Position numbers and translations under genes: made by a program. The notes beneath the pieces were generated by a model. The model saw only the letters and a list, made by a program, of their open reading frames with translations, did no database searches and was not told the origin of the DNA. Shown piece after piece: positions 1-11,822 of a stretch of DNA of 64,000 nt (position 1 is the first letter of the stretch; each line of letters starts with the position of its first letter). The DNA is taken from positions 1-64,000 of the forward strand of contig CALNHX010002972.1 of assembly GCA_940337035.1 (NCBI GenBank). The letters are read 5' to 3'. The DNA is from Agriotes lineatus. Taxonomy: Eukaryota > Arthropoda > Insecta > Coleoptera > Elateridae.

Positions 1-480
1 CTCAAATTCCACTCGACCTGCGGTGTCGCGGAATTTTTAACGCAGTTTTGGTTTCGCGAAATTTAAACACAATAACTCTTATGATTGGTTGTTAAGAAAT
101 ATAAACTCAGTAGTGGAACAATTTTTATTATAATATGTATAATACAATAATGCCAGGTTTTAAACTGTCAAAGTCAAGTTACTAAACAGTAAGATCCTCC
201 AAAATTGAATGTACCTGTACCAATTTAAGAGTTTGAAATGTACAGTCATGTTCATGAAAGTGTTGTACAGCATTTGTGCTTTGTGAATTTTAATTAACTA
301 CACCAAGTTCAAAACGTGTTGCATATACAAATATTTTGAGAGTATATATCTAGGTCTACCTAGTTAATGATACAGTGTGGGCATTTGTTGAGTAATGACA
401 CAACCAGCAATAAACTTACAACTACCTGTGTACAACACATTTTTGAACACGACTGTACCTAATTGTGAAAATCCTGTACA
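1..480. other. AT-rich intronic or intergenic sequence
   Basis: No coding pattern, tandem repeat or transposon end seen. By position this lies in an upstream PKC intron. Confidence 0.5.
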
Positions 481-483
481 TAA

Positions 484-812
484 TTATAGTCTGTTCAGTA
501 AACATAATGATTTCTATAATTTCATGAGTGTACTTCCAAAATTCATCTTTGTCTAGGAATGTACATACAAAAAGTTACTGAAACAAATAGGTTAGGGGTG
601 TGACACTTATTTATCAACTGTCATAAATGTTAGAACTAACTACTTTTAAGGATGTTAAACAAATAGATACTCTGTTGAATACTATTGATGTAGCGTTTAT
701 TAATATGTATTTTTATTACATTTGATAAAAGTCTAAGCAAGAATTTCTAGAATAATATGTACTTTGACACTGAAATAATGAGATTTATTAATTGTCATTG
801 ATTGTCATTTTT
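484..812 (+). repeat. Dispersed repeat, copy 1 (host of the tandem array)
   Basis: A block starting TCTGTTCAGTAAACATAA and ending ATTGTCATTTTT aligns along its length with 7021-7350 in the same orientation, with scattered substitutions. In copy 1 the tandem array begins at once at 811. In copy 2 the sequence runs on to a TGTTTTTGTGTTTA stretch (about 7453) that also occurs just after the array (about 4173). The array therefore looks inserted into an older repeat of this kind. Confidence 0.75.
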
Positions 813-3800
813 ACTTCCTTTTACAATAAAGGAAGTATTGGATTTACCCCAAAAATTCGAAATTGAGTTTTCAACAGATCTTCACGTTTTAGAGTCCCCT
901 GAACCCAAAAAACATCTTTTTTTCATTGGTCTGTCTGTCTGTCTGTCTGTGTGTGTGTCTGTCTGTGAACAGAATATCTCAAAAACGAAAAGAGGTATGG
1001 CGTGGAAACGTCATATATAAGTTTTGTGTACTATGTAGATGAGACAGCAAGCTTTTGAAGAAAATCGCAAAACCGGAAGTAGGTGTTTACTCTTGTGATT
1101 TTTCAGTTTTTTTCGATTTTTTCAACAACGGCTCCAACGCTTTTTTTAAACTTTACATTTTATTACATTTTTAATGTGTATTGATGTGAGATAGGTGATT
1201 TTCCAGTTGAATACTTCTAAAGTGGGTTTCTTTTGTCTTTTTTTCTATTTTTTTTATTAACTCCTATTTTAAATACAACACCCTGTATATTATTACATTT
1301 TCTAATTTACCTTAAGATTCTAGAGAAAATTTGTATCTTCAACTAACGCTCTATTTTGTACCGTTTTTGTAGAATTCGTAATTTTCGAAAATTTTTGACA
1401 ACTTTAAAAAATTAAAAATGAAATTTTTGACTAATTATAAGATCACTGTAAAAGGAAGTTGTGTGAGTGTATCACACCAGATTTTTTTCATTGGTCTGTC
1501 TGTGTGTCTGTCTGTGAACAGAATATCTCAAAAACGGAAAGACGTATGGCGCGGCGTTGAAACTTCATATAAAAGTTTTGTGTACTATGTAGATGCGACA
1601 GCAAACATTTGAAGAAAATCGCATAACCGGAAGTAGGTGTTTACTCTTGTGATTTTTCAGTTTTTTTCGATGTTTTCAAAAACGGCTCTAACGATTTTTT
1701 TTAACTTTAGATTTTTATTACATTTTTAATGTGTATTGATGTGAGATAGGTGATTTTCCAGTTGAATACTTCTAAAGTGGGTTTCTTTTGTTTTTTTTCT
1801 ATTTTTTTTAATTAACTCCTATTTTAAATAAAACTCCCTGTATATTATTACATTTTCTAATTCACCTTAAAATTCTAGAGAAAATTTGTATCTTCAACTA
1901 ACGCTCTATTTTGTACCGTTTTTGTAGAATTCGTAATTTTCGAAAATTTTTGACAAATTTAAAAAAATTAAAAATAAAATTGTTGACTAATTATAAGATC
2001 ACTGTAAAAGGAAGTTGTGTGAGTGTATCACACCAGATTTTTTTCATTGGTCTGTCTGTGTGTCTGTCTGTGAACAGAATATCTCAAAAACGGAAAGACG
2101 TATGGCGTGGAAACGTCATATATAAGTTTTGTGTACTATGTAGAAGCGACAGCAAACATTTGAAGAAAATCGCATAACCGGAAGTAGGTGTTTACTCTTG
2201 TGATTTTTCAGTTTTTTTCGATGTTTTCAAAAACGGCTCTAACGATTTTTTTTAACTTTAGATTTTTATTACATTTTTAATGTGTATTGATGTGAGATAG
2301 GTGATTTTCCAGTTGAATACTTCTAAAGTGGGTTTCTTTTGTTTTTTTTTCTATTTTTTTAATTAACTCCTATTTTAAATAAAACTCCCTGTATATTATT
2401 ACATTTTCTAATTCACCTTAAAATTCTAGAGAAAATTTGTATCTTCAACTAACGCTCTATTTTGTACCGTTTTTGTAGAATTCGTAATTTTCGAAAATTT
2501 TTGACAGATTTTAAAAAATTAAAAATGAAATTTTTGACTAATTATAAGATCACTGTAAAAGGAAGTTGTGTGAGTGTATCACACCAGTTTTTTTTCATTG
2601 GTCTGTCTGTGTGTCTGTCTGTGAACAGAATATCTCAAAAACGGAAAGACGTATGGCGTTGAAACTTCATATAAAAGTTTTGTGTACTATGTAGATGCGA
2701 CAGCAAACATTTGAAGAAAATCGCATAACCGGATGTAGGTGTTTACTCTTGTGATTTTTCAGTTTTTTTCGATTTTTTCAAAAACGGCTCTAACGATTTT
2801 TTTTAACTTTACATTTTTATTACATTTTTAATGTGTATTGATGTGAGATAGGTGATTTTCCAGTTGAATACTTCTAAAGTGGGATTCTTTTGTTTTTTTT
2901 CTATTTTTTTTTATTAACTCCTATTTTAAATAAAACACCATGTATATTATTACATTTTCTAATTCACCTTAAAATTCTAGAGAAAATTTGTATCTTCAAC
3001 TAACGCTCTATTTTGTACCGTTTTTGTAGAATTCGTAATTTTTGAAAATTTTTGACAAATTTAAAAAAATTAAAAATGAAATTTTTGACTAATTATAAGA
3101 TCACTGTAAAAGGAAGTTGTGTGAGTGTATCACACCAGATTTTTTTCATTGGTCTGTCTGTGTGTCTGTCTGTGAACAGAATATCTCAAAAACGGAAAGA
3201 CGTATGGCGCGGCGTTGAAACTTCATATAAAAGTTTTGTGTACTATGTAGATGCGACAGCAAACATTTGAAGAAAATCGCATAACCGGAAGTAGGTGTTT
3301 ACTCTTGTGCTTTTTCAGTTTTTTTCGATGTTTTCAAAAACGGCTCTAACGATATTTTAACTTTAGATTTTTATTACATTTTTAATGTGTATTGATGTGA
3401 GATAGGTGATTTTCCAGTTGAATACTTCTAAAGTGGGTTTCTTTTGTTTTTTTTCTATTTTTTTAATTAACTCCTATTTTAAATAAAACTCCCTGTATAT
3501 TATTACATTTTCTAATTCACCTTAAAATTCTAGAGAAAATTTGTATCTTCAACTAACGCTCTATTTTGTACCGTTTTTGTAGAATTCGTAATTTTCGAAA
3601 ATTTTTGACAAATTTTAAAAAATTAAAAATGAAATTTTTGACTAATTATAAGATCACTGTAAAAGGAAGTTGTGTGAGTGTATCACACCAGATTTTTTTC
3701 ATTGGTCTGTCTGTGTGTCTGTCTGTGAACAGAATATCTCAAAAACGGAAAGACGTATGGCGTTGAAACTTCATATAAAAGTTTTGTGTACTATGTAGAT

Positions 3801-4170
3801 GCGACAGCAAACTTTTGAAGAAAATCGCATAAGCGGAAGTAGGTGTTTACTCTTGTGATTTTTCAGTTTTTTTCGATTTTTTCAAAAACGGCTAACGATT
3901 TTTTTTAACTTTACATTTTTATTACATTTTTAATGTGTATTGATGTGAGATAAGTGATTTTCCAGTTGAATACTTCTAAAATGGGTTTCTTTAATTTTTT
4001 TCAATTTTTTTTATTAACTCCTATTGTAAATAGAACACCCGGTATATTATTACATTTTTAAATTTAGCTTACAATTCTAGAGAATATTTGTCTCTTAAAC
4101 TAACACTCTATTTTGTACCGTTTTTGTAAAATTTGTAATTTTTGAAAATTTTTGACAAAATTTAAAATCA
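811..4170 (+). repeat. Tandem array of ~553-bp units from a DINE-1-like (Helentron-related) element
   Basis: A GATCACTGTAAAAGGAAG landmark recurs at 1441, 1997, 2548, 3099 and 3652, spacing 556, 551, 551 and 553. With the divergent first unit and the truncated last one this makes about six copies. Unit 1 opens with a hairpin at 814-835 (CTTCC-loop-GGAAG), then a (TCTG)n tract and ATATCTCAAAAACG. Later units open with a different hairpin, GTGTGA-GTGTA-TCACAC, before the (TCTG)n tract. Terminal hairpin, then TCTG microsatellite, then an 'atatctcaaaaac'-type block is the layout of DINE-1/HINE elements, the non-autonomous relatives of rolling-circle Helentrons. Short open frames that repeat in every unit (the GLSVCLSV peptides) come from the microsatellite and are not genes. 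A single related unit lies at 42256-42955, reversed. Confidence 0.85.
926..964 (+). repeat. (TCTG)n/(TG)n microsatellite in array unit 1
   Basis: TCTG repeats with a GTGTGTGT interruption. This is the longest of the microsatellite tracts in the array; later units keep shorter versions. Confidence 0.9.
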
Positions 4171-4201
4171 AATGTTTTTGTGTTTAGGGAATGGCCTATA
4201 C

Positions 4202-5138
4202 CAGGGATGGCAAACCAATGGCACGCGTGCCATTGATGGCTCGCGGCAAAATAATTTTTTTTAATTAAGGAATTTAGGTACCTCATCGAAACAATTTATT
4301 TTTTCGTCTACATTTGAGATTTTAGTAACAAAGTTTATTGTGAACAAGGCTACCTGTGACGGAACGGCAACAGACTGCGCGACAGAGATAGATAGATTTT
4401 GCGCGAATTTCTGACCGAACGGATGGGAGTGAGCTAGCGCGGGCGACGCGAAGGAACGGCGAGAGGGGCGCTGTTACGCTTAATTTGTAGTTCACATGCA
4501 GTATTTGAAATGACTAGTTAAATTTTACTTTAAGCATTTATTTTGTAAGTTCTCCCCTGGATTGTTAGGCAGCCCTATTCACATTTATTTTTAAATATTG
4601 AATAAATTTTCCCCTGCGTAGCTAGGCAACCCTGTTTTCATCTTGTGATAACATTTTTCAGCAAATTACAGCTATGTTGCTATCAATTTAGACCACTCTG
4701 CATTCCAATAGTTTTTGTGGTGGTCCTTTTCCAATTTTTGGGAAATTTTGATAACCTGAGTTGAATTTCGTGTGGTAGTATTTATCGACCTTTTCCATCC
4801 CAGCCTTCGTTTGAATAAGTTGGTTGCCCCTCGGCTTCGTGCTTCACCAGCTTAATTATAGCTTGGTTCATTTGCGAGGGACAATTTTGAAGCAACGAAA
4901 GCCCACTGAACGTTAGGATAATTATATATGGTTGCAATCCTTACGTTCACTACCTCCAGGCTGTCTGCCACCTCCAGGTTAGTCTTCTTCAGCTCTCGCC
5001 TTTTAGCTAGGTTATGTACCTAGGAATATGTATTTTTAGCCTATTTCTACCTGGCATTATTTGATGGCACGTCATGGCCTCATTAACCATTTCTTAAAAA
5101 AAAATGGCACGTAGATCAATAAAGGTTCGCCACGCCTG
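4202..5138. mobile_element. Non-autonomous hAT element with perfect 8-bp target duplication
   Basis: The ends are inverted repeats, CAGGGATGGCAAACC on the left and GGTTCGCCACGCCTG on the right. Each is flanked by GCCTATAC (4194-4201 and 5139-5146), a perfect 8-bp duplication as expected for hAT. A palindromic GGCACGCGTGCC lies next to the left end, and the element at 25991-27454 has the same feature. The 937-bp body has no transposase frame. A GC-rich tract at 4370-4480 is unexplained. Confidence 0.92.
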
Positions 5139-5384
5139 GCCTATACCATAGTTGCTCACTTAACCTTTTGCTTGACAGATGACAGGACACAGTTAGATGT
5201 CCGTGATATACGTCACTGGAATTGTCATAGTATGAAGTTATCTCAATTTCTCCTATTTAGTTGTTACAAATTTTCGGTATGTGAACATAAAAATCTCTTT
5301 GAAATGTGCATCTCGCATCGGCGAATACTACTACTACATATCAAGAACAATTTGAAATAGTCGTAAGACCGAAAATAATAGCAG

Positions 5385-5490
5385 TCAGTTTTGACACAAA
5401 CTGACGCAAAACCTAACCTGCTAACCTCGAATTTGAACTAATTGTGAGCTCTTGTTATAATGACTTACAGTGCCACCAACTTTAAAATTT
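5385..5490. repeat. Single arm of the CCTAACCTGC palindromic MITE
   Basis: Contains AAAACCTAACCTGCTAAC and ACTTACAGTGCCACCA, matching the right half of the full palindrome at 11345-11578. The other arm is absent. Confidence 0.7.
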
Positions 5491-5499
5491 ACCATAGGC

Positions 5500-6008
5500 T
5501 ACTAATTTTAAAATAATTGTAACTAAAATGTCAATAAATTACGTTTAAAAAATACAGGTTTTTCGTTTTAAATCTTCCTTCAACGTGAAAAAATAGTATA
5601 TGCAACTAGGAGAGAATGCGTTTAATTATAGATATTTGTTTATCATATTTCTTATTAAATCTGCAACCGCAGAGAAGAAATATGAAAATAGTCTATTTAA
5701 ATAAAACGTGCACGCTTTCTCTGAAAATTCTTTCCTATACTATGTGTAAATAAGAATGTTATTGCTTCGTATTTGTTCATCGTTTGTATAACATTACCAA
5801 GCACCGTGGCATAGCATTTGATGTGGCTTTATTGTTATGGACCCTTTCATTATCTATATACATATATCACATTTAAATTGCAGTGGCAATCATCTGAAGT
5901 GACTAATTTAAGTTGCCAATGTCACGCGGAATTACTTCTGCTTAAATAATAAGAATGAAACGAGGAAGATAGTATAGTAAATTACTAAAAGCCAAAATTG
6001 TGTTTTAG
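5500..6008. other. Intron end before the PKC linker exon
   Basis: AT-rich, no repeat recognised. The last 20 bases hold the branch-like TTACTAA and the TTTTAG acceptor. Confidence 0.6.
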
Positions 6009-6211
6009 GGGAGATCGAGGCCACCCAGGCAATACCAGCACCCTAGATCGTTCGACCTGGATAGAGATTCCATAGGTTTAGGCGCCAATTCCACGACTTC
6101 CTTACTCACCAACTCTTCAGTGGATTCCGAAAATACAGATGTCAGTGACGAATTCCAGAGAGCTCGAGGGAAACAGATCACCCGGAGAAGAGGGGCGATT
6201 AAGCATCAAAG
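6009..6211 (+). CDS. Pkcdelta: Delta-type protein kinase C, exon with linker and pseudosubstrate
   Basis: Internal exon of a novel (calcium-independent, diacylglycerol-responsive) protein kinase C. Reading from GGG at 6009 it gives 67 codons plus two bases. The first ~45 residues are a Ser/Thr/Asp-rich linker. The last ~12 include TRRRGAIKHQR, the pseudosubstrate that occupies the kinase site in the inactive enzyme, with Ala in place of the phosphorylated Ser/Thr. The acceptor is TTTTAG at 6003-6008, with a branch-like TTACTAA just upstream. The codon before the exon, in frame, is TAG, so the reading frame cannot extend upstream. The donor is AG|GTATCA at 6212. The split Arg codon is completed exactly by the exon at 20483, 14.27 kb away. 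There is no start codon, so 5' exons lie before the window. Delta-type assignment rests on the following C1 sequences; a theta-like paralogue is the alternative. Confidence 0.93.
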
Positions 6212-7020
6212 GTATCAAGTGCCTTGGTTTTTGATTAATTGCCACTTGAGAAAACTAAGATAAGTCGTGAGAGTCGAACGGACTTTTTAATTTGAATTGG
6301 AGATTTGAGTGTGGTTTCAGGAATCTGGCGGTTTCAAGACATTTTTTTATTAGCTCAGGAATTTAGTGATTTATAAAGATCCAGACAGATGTTCTGTTTG
6401 TTTGACCACAGCCGCTATTTATACACATAAGTTGTTAATTGCAAGGTGTTTGAAGGTTGCAAAAACTGCGGCCTAGCTGCCCAATTAAAACGCAGATGAA
6501 AATCTTCCGAGGTTAATTTAGTTTTCGTGTGATGAAATTGTTACGGCTTGCTCTCAATCCATTTATAAATATTATGATTTTCGCGCGGTATTGACAGAGG
6601 CACGCTGTTAGCTGTTGTTAATTAAAATTCATCAAAAAAAGTTACTTTACAAATTAGCACATATGATAAATTACATTTTAAATAGTTATTTGTACAACTA
6701 GTGACGACTTTACCCTTTTTTATGAGTTTGAAGGTAAATCAATCAAACGATTAAAAAAGTTGCTTTTCTACGTGTTGTACTCGTTCTTTTTTTTGTATAG
6801 CGATATTTTGTAAGTCAAAATTTGGTCGAAAAGGACTTCAGAATTTACAACTGTCAAATTGGCAATTCAGAATTTCAATAAAATAGTTGAAAAAGTACTA
6901 CCTTCTTTACGATTTTTCGTTAAAAAAGTGGCAGTTTTTTTACGATTTTTCGTTAAAGAAACGGCTTTTTTTATTACTATGCAAAGAATATTATTTCATC
7001 GTATTTCATATAATAATGTC
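6212..7020. other. Start of the 14.3-kb PKC intron
   Basis: AT-rich sequence after the GTATCA donor. A TTTACGATTTTTCGTTAA motif occurs twice near 6905-6957. Nothing else seen. Confidence 0.5.
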
Positions 7021-7483
7021 CTAAGGTCTGTTCAATAAACATAAAAACACAAAATGGCCTTTGATTTCCAAAATTTCTTGAATCTACTTCCAAAAATCAT
7101 CTTTGACTAGGAATGTACTTCCAAAAAATTACTAAAACAAATAGGTTAAGGGTGTGACATTTACTTCCCATCTGTCATAAATGTTGTAAATAACTACTAT
7201 TAAGGATATTATACAAATACTGTGTTGGATACTATTGATGTAGCGTTTATTAAGAGGTACTTTTATTACACTTTATGAAACTTCAAGTGAGCATTTCTAG
7301 AAAAATATCTACTTTGACACTAACAATGATAAATATTAATTGTCATTTTTAAATTCAAATCTCCTTGTATACAGGTGTGGAAACCTTTGCAAAAGAAAAT
7401 ACGACATCCCTAGTATAAAAGTTGTATGCATATACCAATTTAAAAAAAAATTAAATGTTTTTGTGTTTACTGAATGCCCTGTA
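7021..7483 (+). repeat. Dispersed repeat, copy 2
   Basis: Aligns with 484-812 from GGTCTGTTCAATAAACATAA to TTAATTGTCATTTTT. It then continues to AATGTTTTTGTGTTTACTG, which matches the sequence right after the tandem array near 4170-4190. It represents the state without the array. Confidence 0.72.
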
Positions 7484-9285
7484 TGTTTTTATATTTTGAA
7501 TCGTTGAGGAAAACCGTACTTTACACATTAGTAACCATTACATTATGGCAAGGCTAACGCTGATACTCAATTGCGTAATGTACTATTATCTACAACTGCT
7601 TGGATAATGACTTATTACATTACTCACTTGACACTATTTCCGTTAGGTAATGAAGTTCATTACACCACTAGTGCTGTAATAAACTTCCATTGCTACGCAA
7701 TTGTTTGTAACTTACACAGAGGTATATTAATGATGCTCGTAACCCACTTGTATAGTAAATAACTTTTACAATGTCATATTTGAAAATTAAGTTATAAGTT
7801 GGGCATAGAGTACTTCAAAAATTATTGTTTAGAATAAAACATAGGTATAAAAGTTGTTCAATAGTTTACAGTACATTTTGTAAAAAAAAATTGATTGTGT
7901 AAGAACATTTGTCAGTAGATTGGATTATATAATAATTATGGGTTTGCATTGTGTTTTCTGTCAGTGCCCACATCAATAATTATTTTCCAATTACCAGATG
8001 TATCGCTAATTTCTAATGTTGATACTCTAAACTTCAAATAAAATTTACTACAAAAATGGTGTTATTATCCTAATAAAAAAATCGGCTGTCGGTTAGAAGA
8101 ACAAAACGTCGAAAGCCACGTGATCAGTAACATTTGGTGATTTCCTGAATTTCTAAAGTTTGTAGAGAAACATCTTTTGATATTTCTGTGCGTTGAGCGT
8201 GTATTCAATATTTTTCTAACTCTGCACTAGTTCTAAAATAAGTTACTTGCCATTCGAAAGACAAAATATAACGAAATAAATGAGTAGCCTATAAACGTAA
8301 CGTTTTAATTCGAGAAACAATTAAATGCTTATGGCCATTAGTCGTTGGTATATTTTTATAAAACTTGCTTCTCTGTCTACATAGTAAATGATTTTTTTTA
8401 ATTGTTACGAAGAATAAATGTGGAGAAGTGGTGATATTTATTATTTATTAATAATTACGAAAAAATGTGGGCATGACACATGTTTTGGTGATTTTAGGGT
8501 TTTACAAATTGTAGAAACAGATCCTTATGCAGGTTACATTAATGTATATTTTATTTCTTCGTATAAACATTGTATCGTTATTTTAAAATTTAGAAACTAA
8601 GTAAATCATAAAAAACAGTAGATTCGTAATAAATTGTTCGTTTTTAAACATACGTAACAAGAATGTAATTTTTTAAAATTTCTTCATTACTGAAATTTGT
8701 TGTTGCTGTATCAAAGTATTCAATGTTGTTGTTTATTGCACTTAATATTTGAAGAATTTAAAAGAAAATCGTACAACACTCATTAATGACAAATAGAAAA
8801 ATTAGTTCACGAGCCGTAATCAAGACAACAACAAAATTTCTTGGAAATGTTTTGTAGGTGTGGATTACTTCTTTTTAGGGTTTGTGTCGTTACAATTTTC
8901 TTACCGAATCTGCATTCGAGCATTAATTCATATCCGGAAATTATTTTTAGTGCATTCCAACAACGTCGTATTAATTTGCCCGGGCAAATTACACACTCAA
9001 AAAAAAAATTCCGGAAAGAATTAATGCTCTTATGAGATTATATGTAATAATTTTTAGTGTCAAAATTAAATATATTACATACTTGTTAAAACCCAGACTA
9101 AAAGTTACTTCCAAAGTCGTTTTAACATTTTCTAATAAAAGTTTTTTAGGTAAAAAATGTATTTACATATATATATAAAAGATAATATTTGTTATTATTA
9201 TTAAAATCAGAACATACAAAGCGTAGAATCTGATAAAATTTGGAAAACGCCGTCACTTGTTTTATTCTTATAATACATACAAGAA
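7484..9285. other. AT-rich intron sequence
   Basis: Short open frames at 7571-7762, 8418-8600 and 8841-9035 have no recognisable domain and look like chance. No repeat ends found. Confidence 0.5.
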
Positions 9286-9289
9286 AACA

Positions 9290-10095
9290 GAATGGGCAAA
9301 AATTGATAACATTATTCAAAACGCAGCATAGAACGTCATTTTGAAGAAAGAATACTTAAGAAAGAGAAAATGGTGGGCTGCATAATGCATACAGCATAAT
9401 ACAGACAAATAATGAAATAAGCATTAAAACAAACACTACTAGAAGAGGATAAAAAGCATAGAGGGCAAAGAAAGGGAGCAAATAAGATAAATAGACAGAA
9501 GGTAGAAGAAGCAGAAAGTCACTATAGAAGAAAATAAATACGAAAATTTTATAAAGAGTTTAAAAGGGAAAACAAATATATAAAAATACAATATATGGCA
9601 TGAACAAGGATATAAATTTGATAGCCGAACAGTGCAAAACAAGAAAAATAATTCTACCAAATATTGCATAAACGACAAGAAGAAACAGATGAAGATCAGG
9701 AATTTCGATCGGAGGAAAGAGACCCAGCTGCAAAACCTACAAGACAAGACTAGATAAAATCATAAGAACGCTCAAAAATAGCAAAGAATATTCAAATTCA
9801 TACTGAAGATCTGCAGTATGCAGAAAATCTGGGAAAATGCAACAAAATATTGCAATTACAGAGGAATTAATCTTTTAGATGTGGTATATAAGGTATTGGC
9901 CACGCTAATAAAAATGAGGATTGAAGCACAGATAGAATATCAGGGACAGAGCGGAAATTGACCAAATCGTCACAATGAAAGAAGTGCTCTGAGTACAGGA
10001 TCCCAGCAGTTGTATAAGTCTTAGACTTCAAAGACGCATATGACTCCGTTAAAAGAACCTGAATAATAAACATCTTACATAGTACTAGGTAAACT
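9290..10095 (+). pseudogene. Decayed LINE reverse-transcriptase fragment
   Basis: Plus-strand frames, broken by many stops and shifts, show non-LTR retrotransposon landmarks in order: a basic linker (KVEEAESHYRR near 9500), NYRGINLLDVVYKVLA (about 9857-9903, RT finger region) and LDFKDAYDSVKRT (10021-10060, RT motif A with the first catalytic Asp). Motif C is missing, so the copy stops inside the palm. It cannot be functional. The minus-strand open frame over 9439-9747 is its shadow. Confidence 0.7.
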
Positions 10096-10129
10096 TTCAC
10101 TGAATGTTTGTTTTTTCTTAAATTCTTAG

Positions 10130-10610
10130 GTTTTATTGTGACTAGAATGAATCGGCACAGGAGGATTCGAAAACAATTTAAGTGGAAAAACTCAATGTTT
10201 CTGGATGAACAGAATCAAGTTATGTAGCGAGTTAAATCGTGAATGAGTAAGATCGATTGCAGTTGAATCAAATCGATAATTGAAAAGTTTACAGTTCCAT
10301 ACTACTGTGAGTGATTAGATTAAAAAAATCATCGTATGCAATTAAAAAATTACTTCAAGGATTGCTGACAGACACAAGAGTTTGACTTACCAACTACGAT
10401 TATCTACTAAATCGAAACAAATTGATTTTTGCTTTGCAAATTCGAATTCCTTCACTTTTCTAAAAATGATGTGTACAGAATTTGACTCCATTCGATTAAT
10501 TAATTATTATTTTCCTATCTAATGGAATAGAATTAAGTCAAACTAAATCGTATAAAATGGATATATTTTCCACTTATCTATTATTTTTGTTTATATCTGT
10601 GATGCGAGGT
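10130..10610. other. AT-rich intron sequence
   Basis: No coding signal or repeat end recognised. Confidence 0.5.
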
Positions 10611-10618
10611 ATATAAAG

Positions 10619-10703
10619 CAGTCCATAACGACCAAGGACATAAAAACGGGCGTAATCATTACGCCCGCTCATTATGCCGTTTTAAAATTGACGTTATGGA
10701 CTG
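10619..10703. repeat. Short foldback hairpin element
   Basis: CAGTCCATAACG at the left is inverted as CGTTATGGACTG at the right. A strong inner stem, CGGGCGTAAT/ATTACGCCCG, makes the 85 bp nearly self-complementary. Confidence 0.8.
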
Positions 10704-10735
10704 TGTTTAGACTTTCCAATTTATATATATATATA

Positions 10736-10971
10736 CCGTGTGTCCACAGGAAGACGCACCATAGGGATAACCAAATAGAATAGAAAGATCGGCTAATGCT
10801 GTGATCGCCGGCACGCTAAAACGTTGTTTTCTGGCTTCTGACTCGCCACTGTATGAAAAAATATTGTTATAAATGGTACAAGAAAAGGGACGGTGGTCAC
10901 AGCACTGGTTGATATTTATATTCTATTAGCATTATCTTATCTCTATGGTGCGTACTCCTGTGGACACACGG
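10736..10971. mobile_element. MITE with CCGTGTGTCCACAGGA ends, TA duplication
   Basis: Inverted ends CCGTGTGTCCACAGGA and TCCTGTGGACACACGG, flanked by TA within TATA on both sides; 236 bp. Further inner pairing includes GCACCATAG/CTATGGTGC. A TA target suggests the Tc1/mariner superfamily. Confidence 0.87.
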
Positions 10972-11020
10972 TATATATATTTATATTGAGGCATCCAAAG
11001 TGAAAAATAAAACGTTGTAT

Positions 11021-11112
11021 GCACTATGCATGTTTATACGGTTCGGGCGACTTACAAACTCTCAGGTTTGTAAACTAGTCGCCCTCAAACGGGCATAAAC
11101 ATCTGCATAATG
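11021..11112. repeat. Short foldback hairpin element
   Basis: Core stem GGGCGACTTACAAACCT-like around a CTC loop (11045-11084), extended outward by ATGTTTAT/ATAAACAT and GCA(N)TATGC/GCATAATGC. Confidence 0.8.
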
Positions 11113-11344
11113 CCCTTGGTACATAACTAACTATTATAGAATTTTTATCTAAAACATCTGCCGAAAATAAGAAATAATTTAAAAAATACTCTCAGAAATT
11201 ATATTTAGTAAATTTTAGTTTTAGCAATGCAAAAAGTAAAATTGAATTAAGTTTCCCAAATGTTCCAGTAGCAAAACAAAACTTACAAGAATAGAATTTG
11301 TAAAAATCGCATTATAACAGCATTTTATAAATCAAAGACTTATA

Positions 11345-11578
11345 CCGAGTGACTATAAATGATTGAATTTTTTTTTATTAGGTTGGCACTGTTTATGTTG
11401 GTGGAACTGTAAGTCTATGTGAAATGCGAGGTTAGCAGGTTAGGTTTTGCGTCAGTTTTGACATAGAATGACGCAAAACCTAACCTGCGAACATTGAATT
11501 TGACAACGACTTACAGTGCCACCAGCATAAACAGTGCCAACATAAGAAAAAAAATTTCAATCATTTATAGTCACCCGG
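11345..11578. mobile_element. Palindromic MITE with CCTAACCTGC core (full copy)
   Basis: Ends CCGAGTGACTATAAATGATT and AATCATTTATAGTCACCCGG with TATA on both sides. The arms carry GGTTGGCACTGTT, AGGTTAGCAGGTTAGG and their complements. Nearly the whole 234 bp is one hairpin. Related copies: 53244-53463 (both arms), 5385-5490 and 43425-43495 (single arms). Confidence 0.88.
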
Positions 11579-11822
11579 TATAAACATTAAATGTCCGCTG
11601 ACATATCAGAACGAATGAAATAAATATCACACAAGAACAAAGATTAAAATAAATATTAAAAAAAAGATACACACAAGTATTATCGTCGATAAATACAGGA
11701 AACAAAGAGAAAATGACTAGACGGAAACTGTGAAGAAATGGAAGATGTGCAGAGAAACATAGTGACTTTGAAACACAAAAACGACTAGCGAAATAACAGG
11801 TACATATAACAATCTATTTGTA

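Noticed and set aside
802..3766. Six repeated open frames of 60-90 codons with GLSVCLSVNRISQKRKDVWR
   Set aside because: They are translations of the tandem (TCTG)n-containing unit. They lack consistent starts and are a property of the satellite, not a gene family.
4095..4286. Minus-strand frame of 63 codons
   Set aside because: It spans the array end, the target duplication and the hAT end, so it is a junction artefact.
9439..9747. Minus-strand 102-codon frame rich in Phe/Leu, looking like membrane segments
   Set aside because: Hydrophobic only because it is antisense to an A-rich, Lys/Glu-rich LINE segment.
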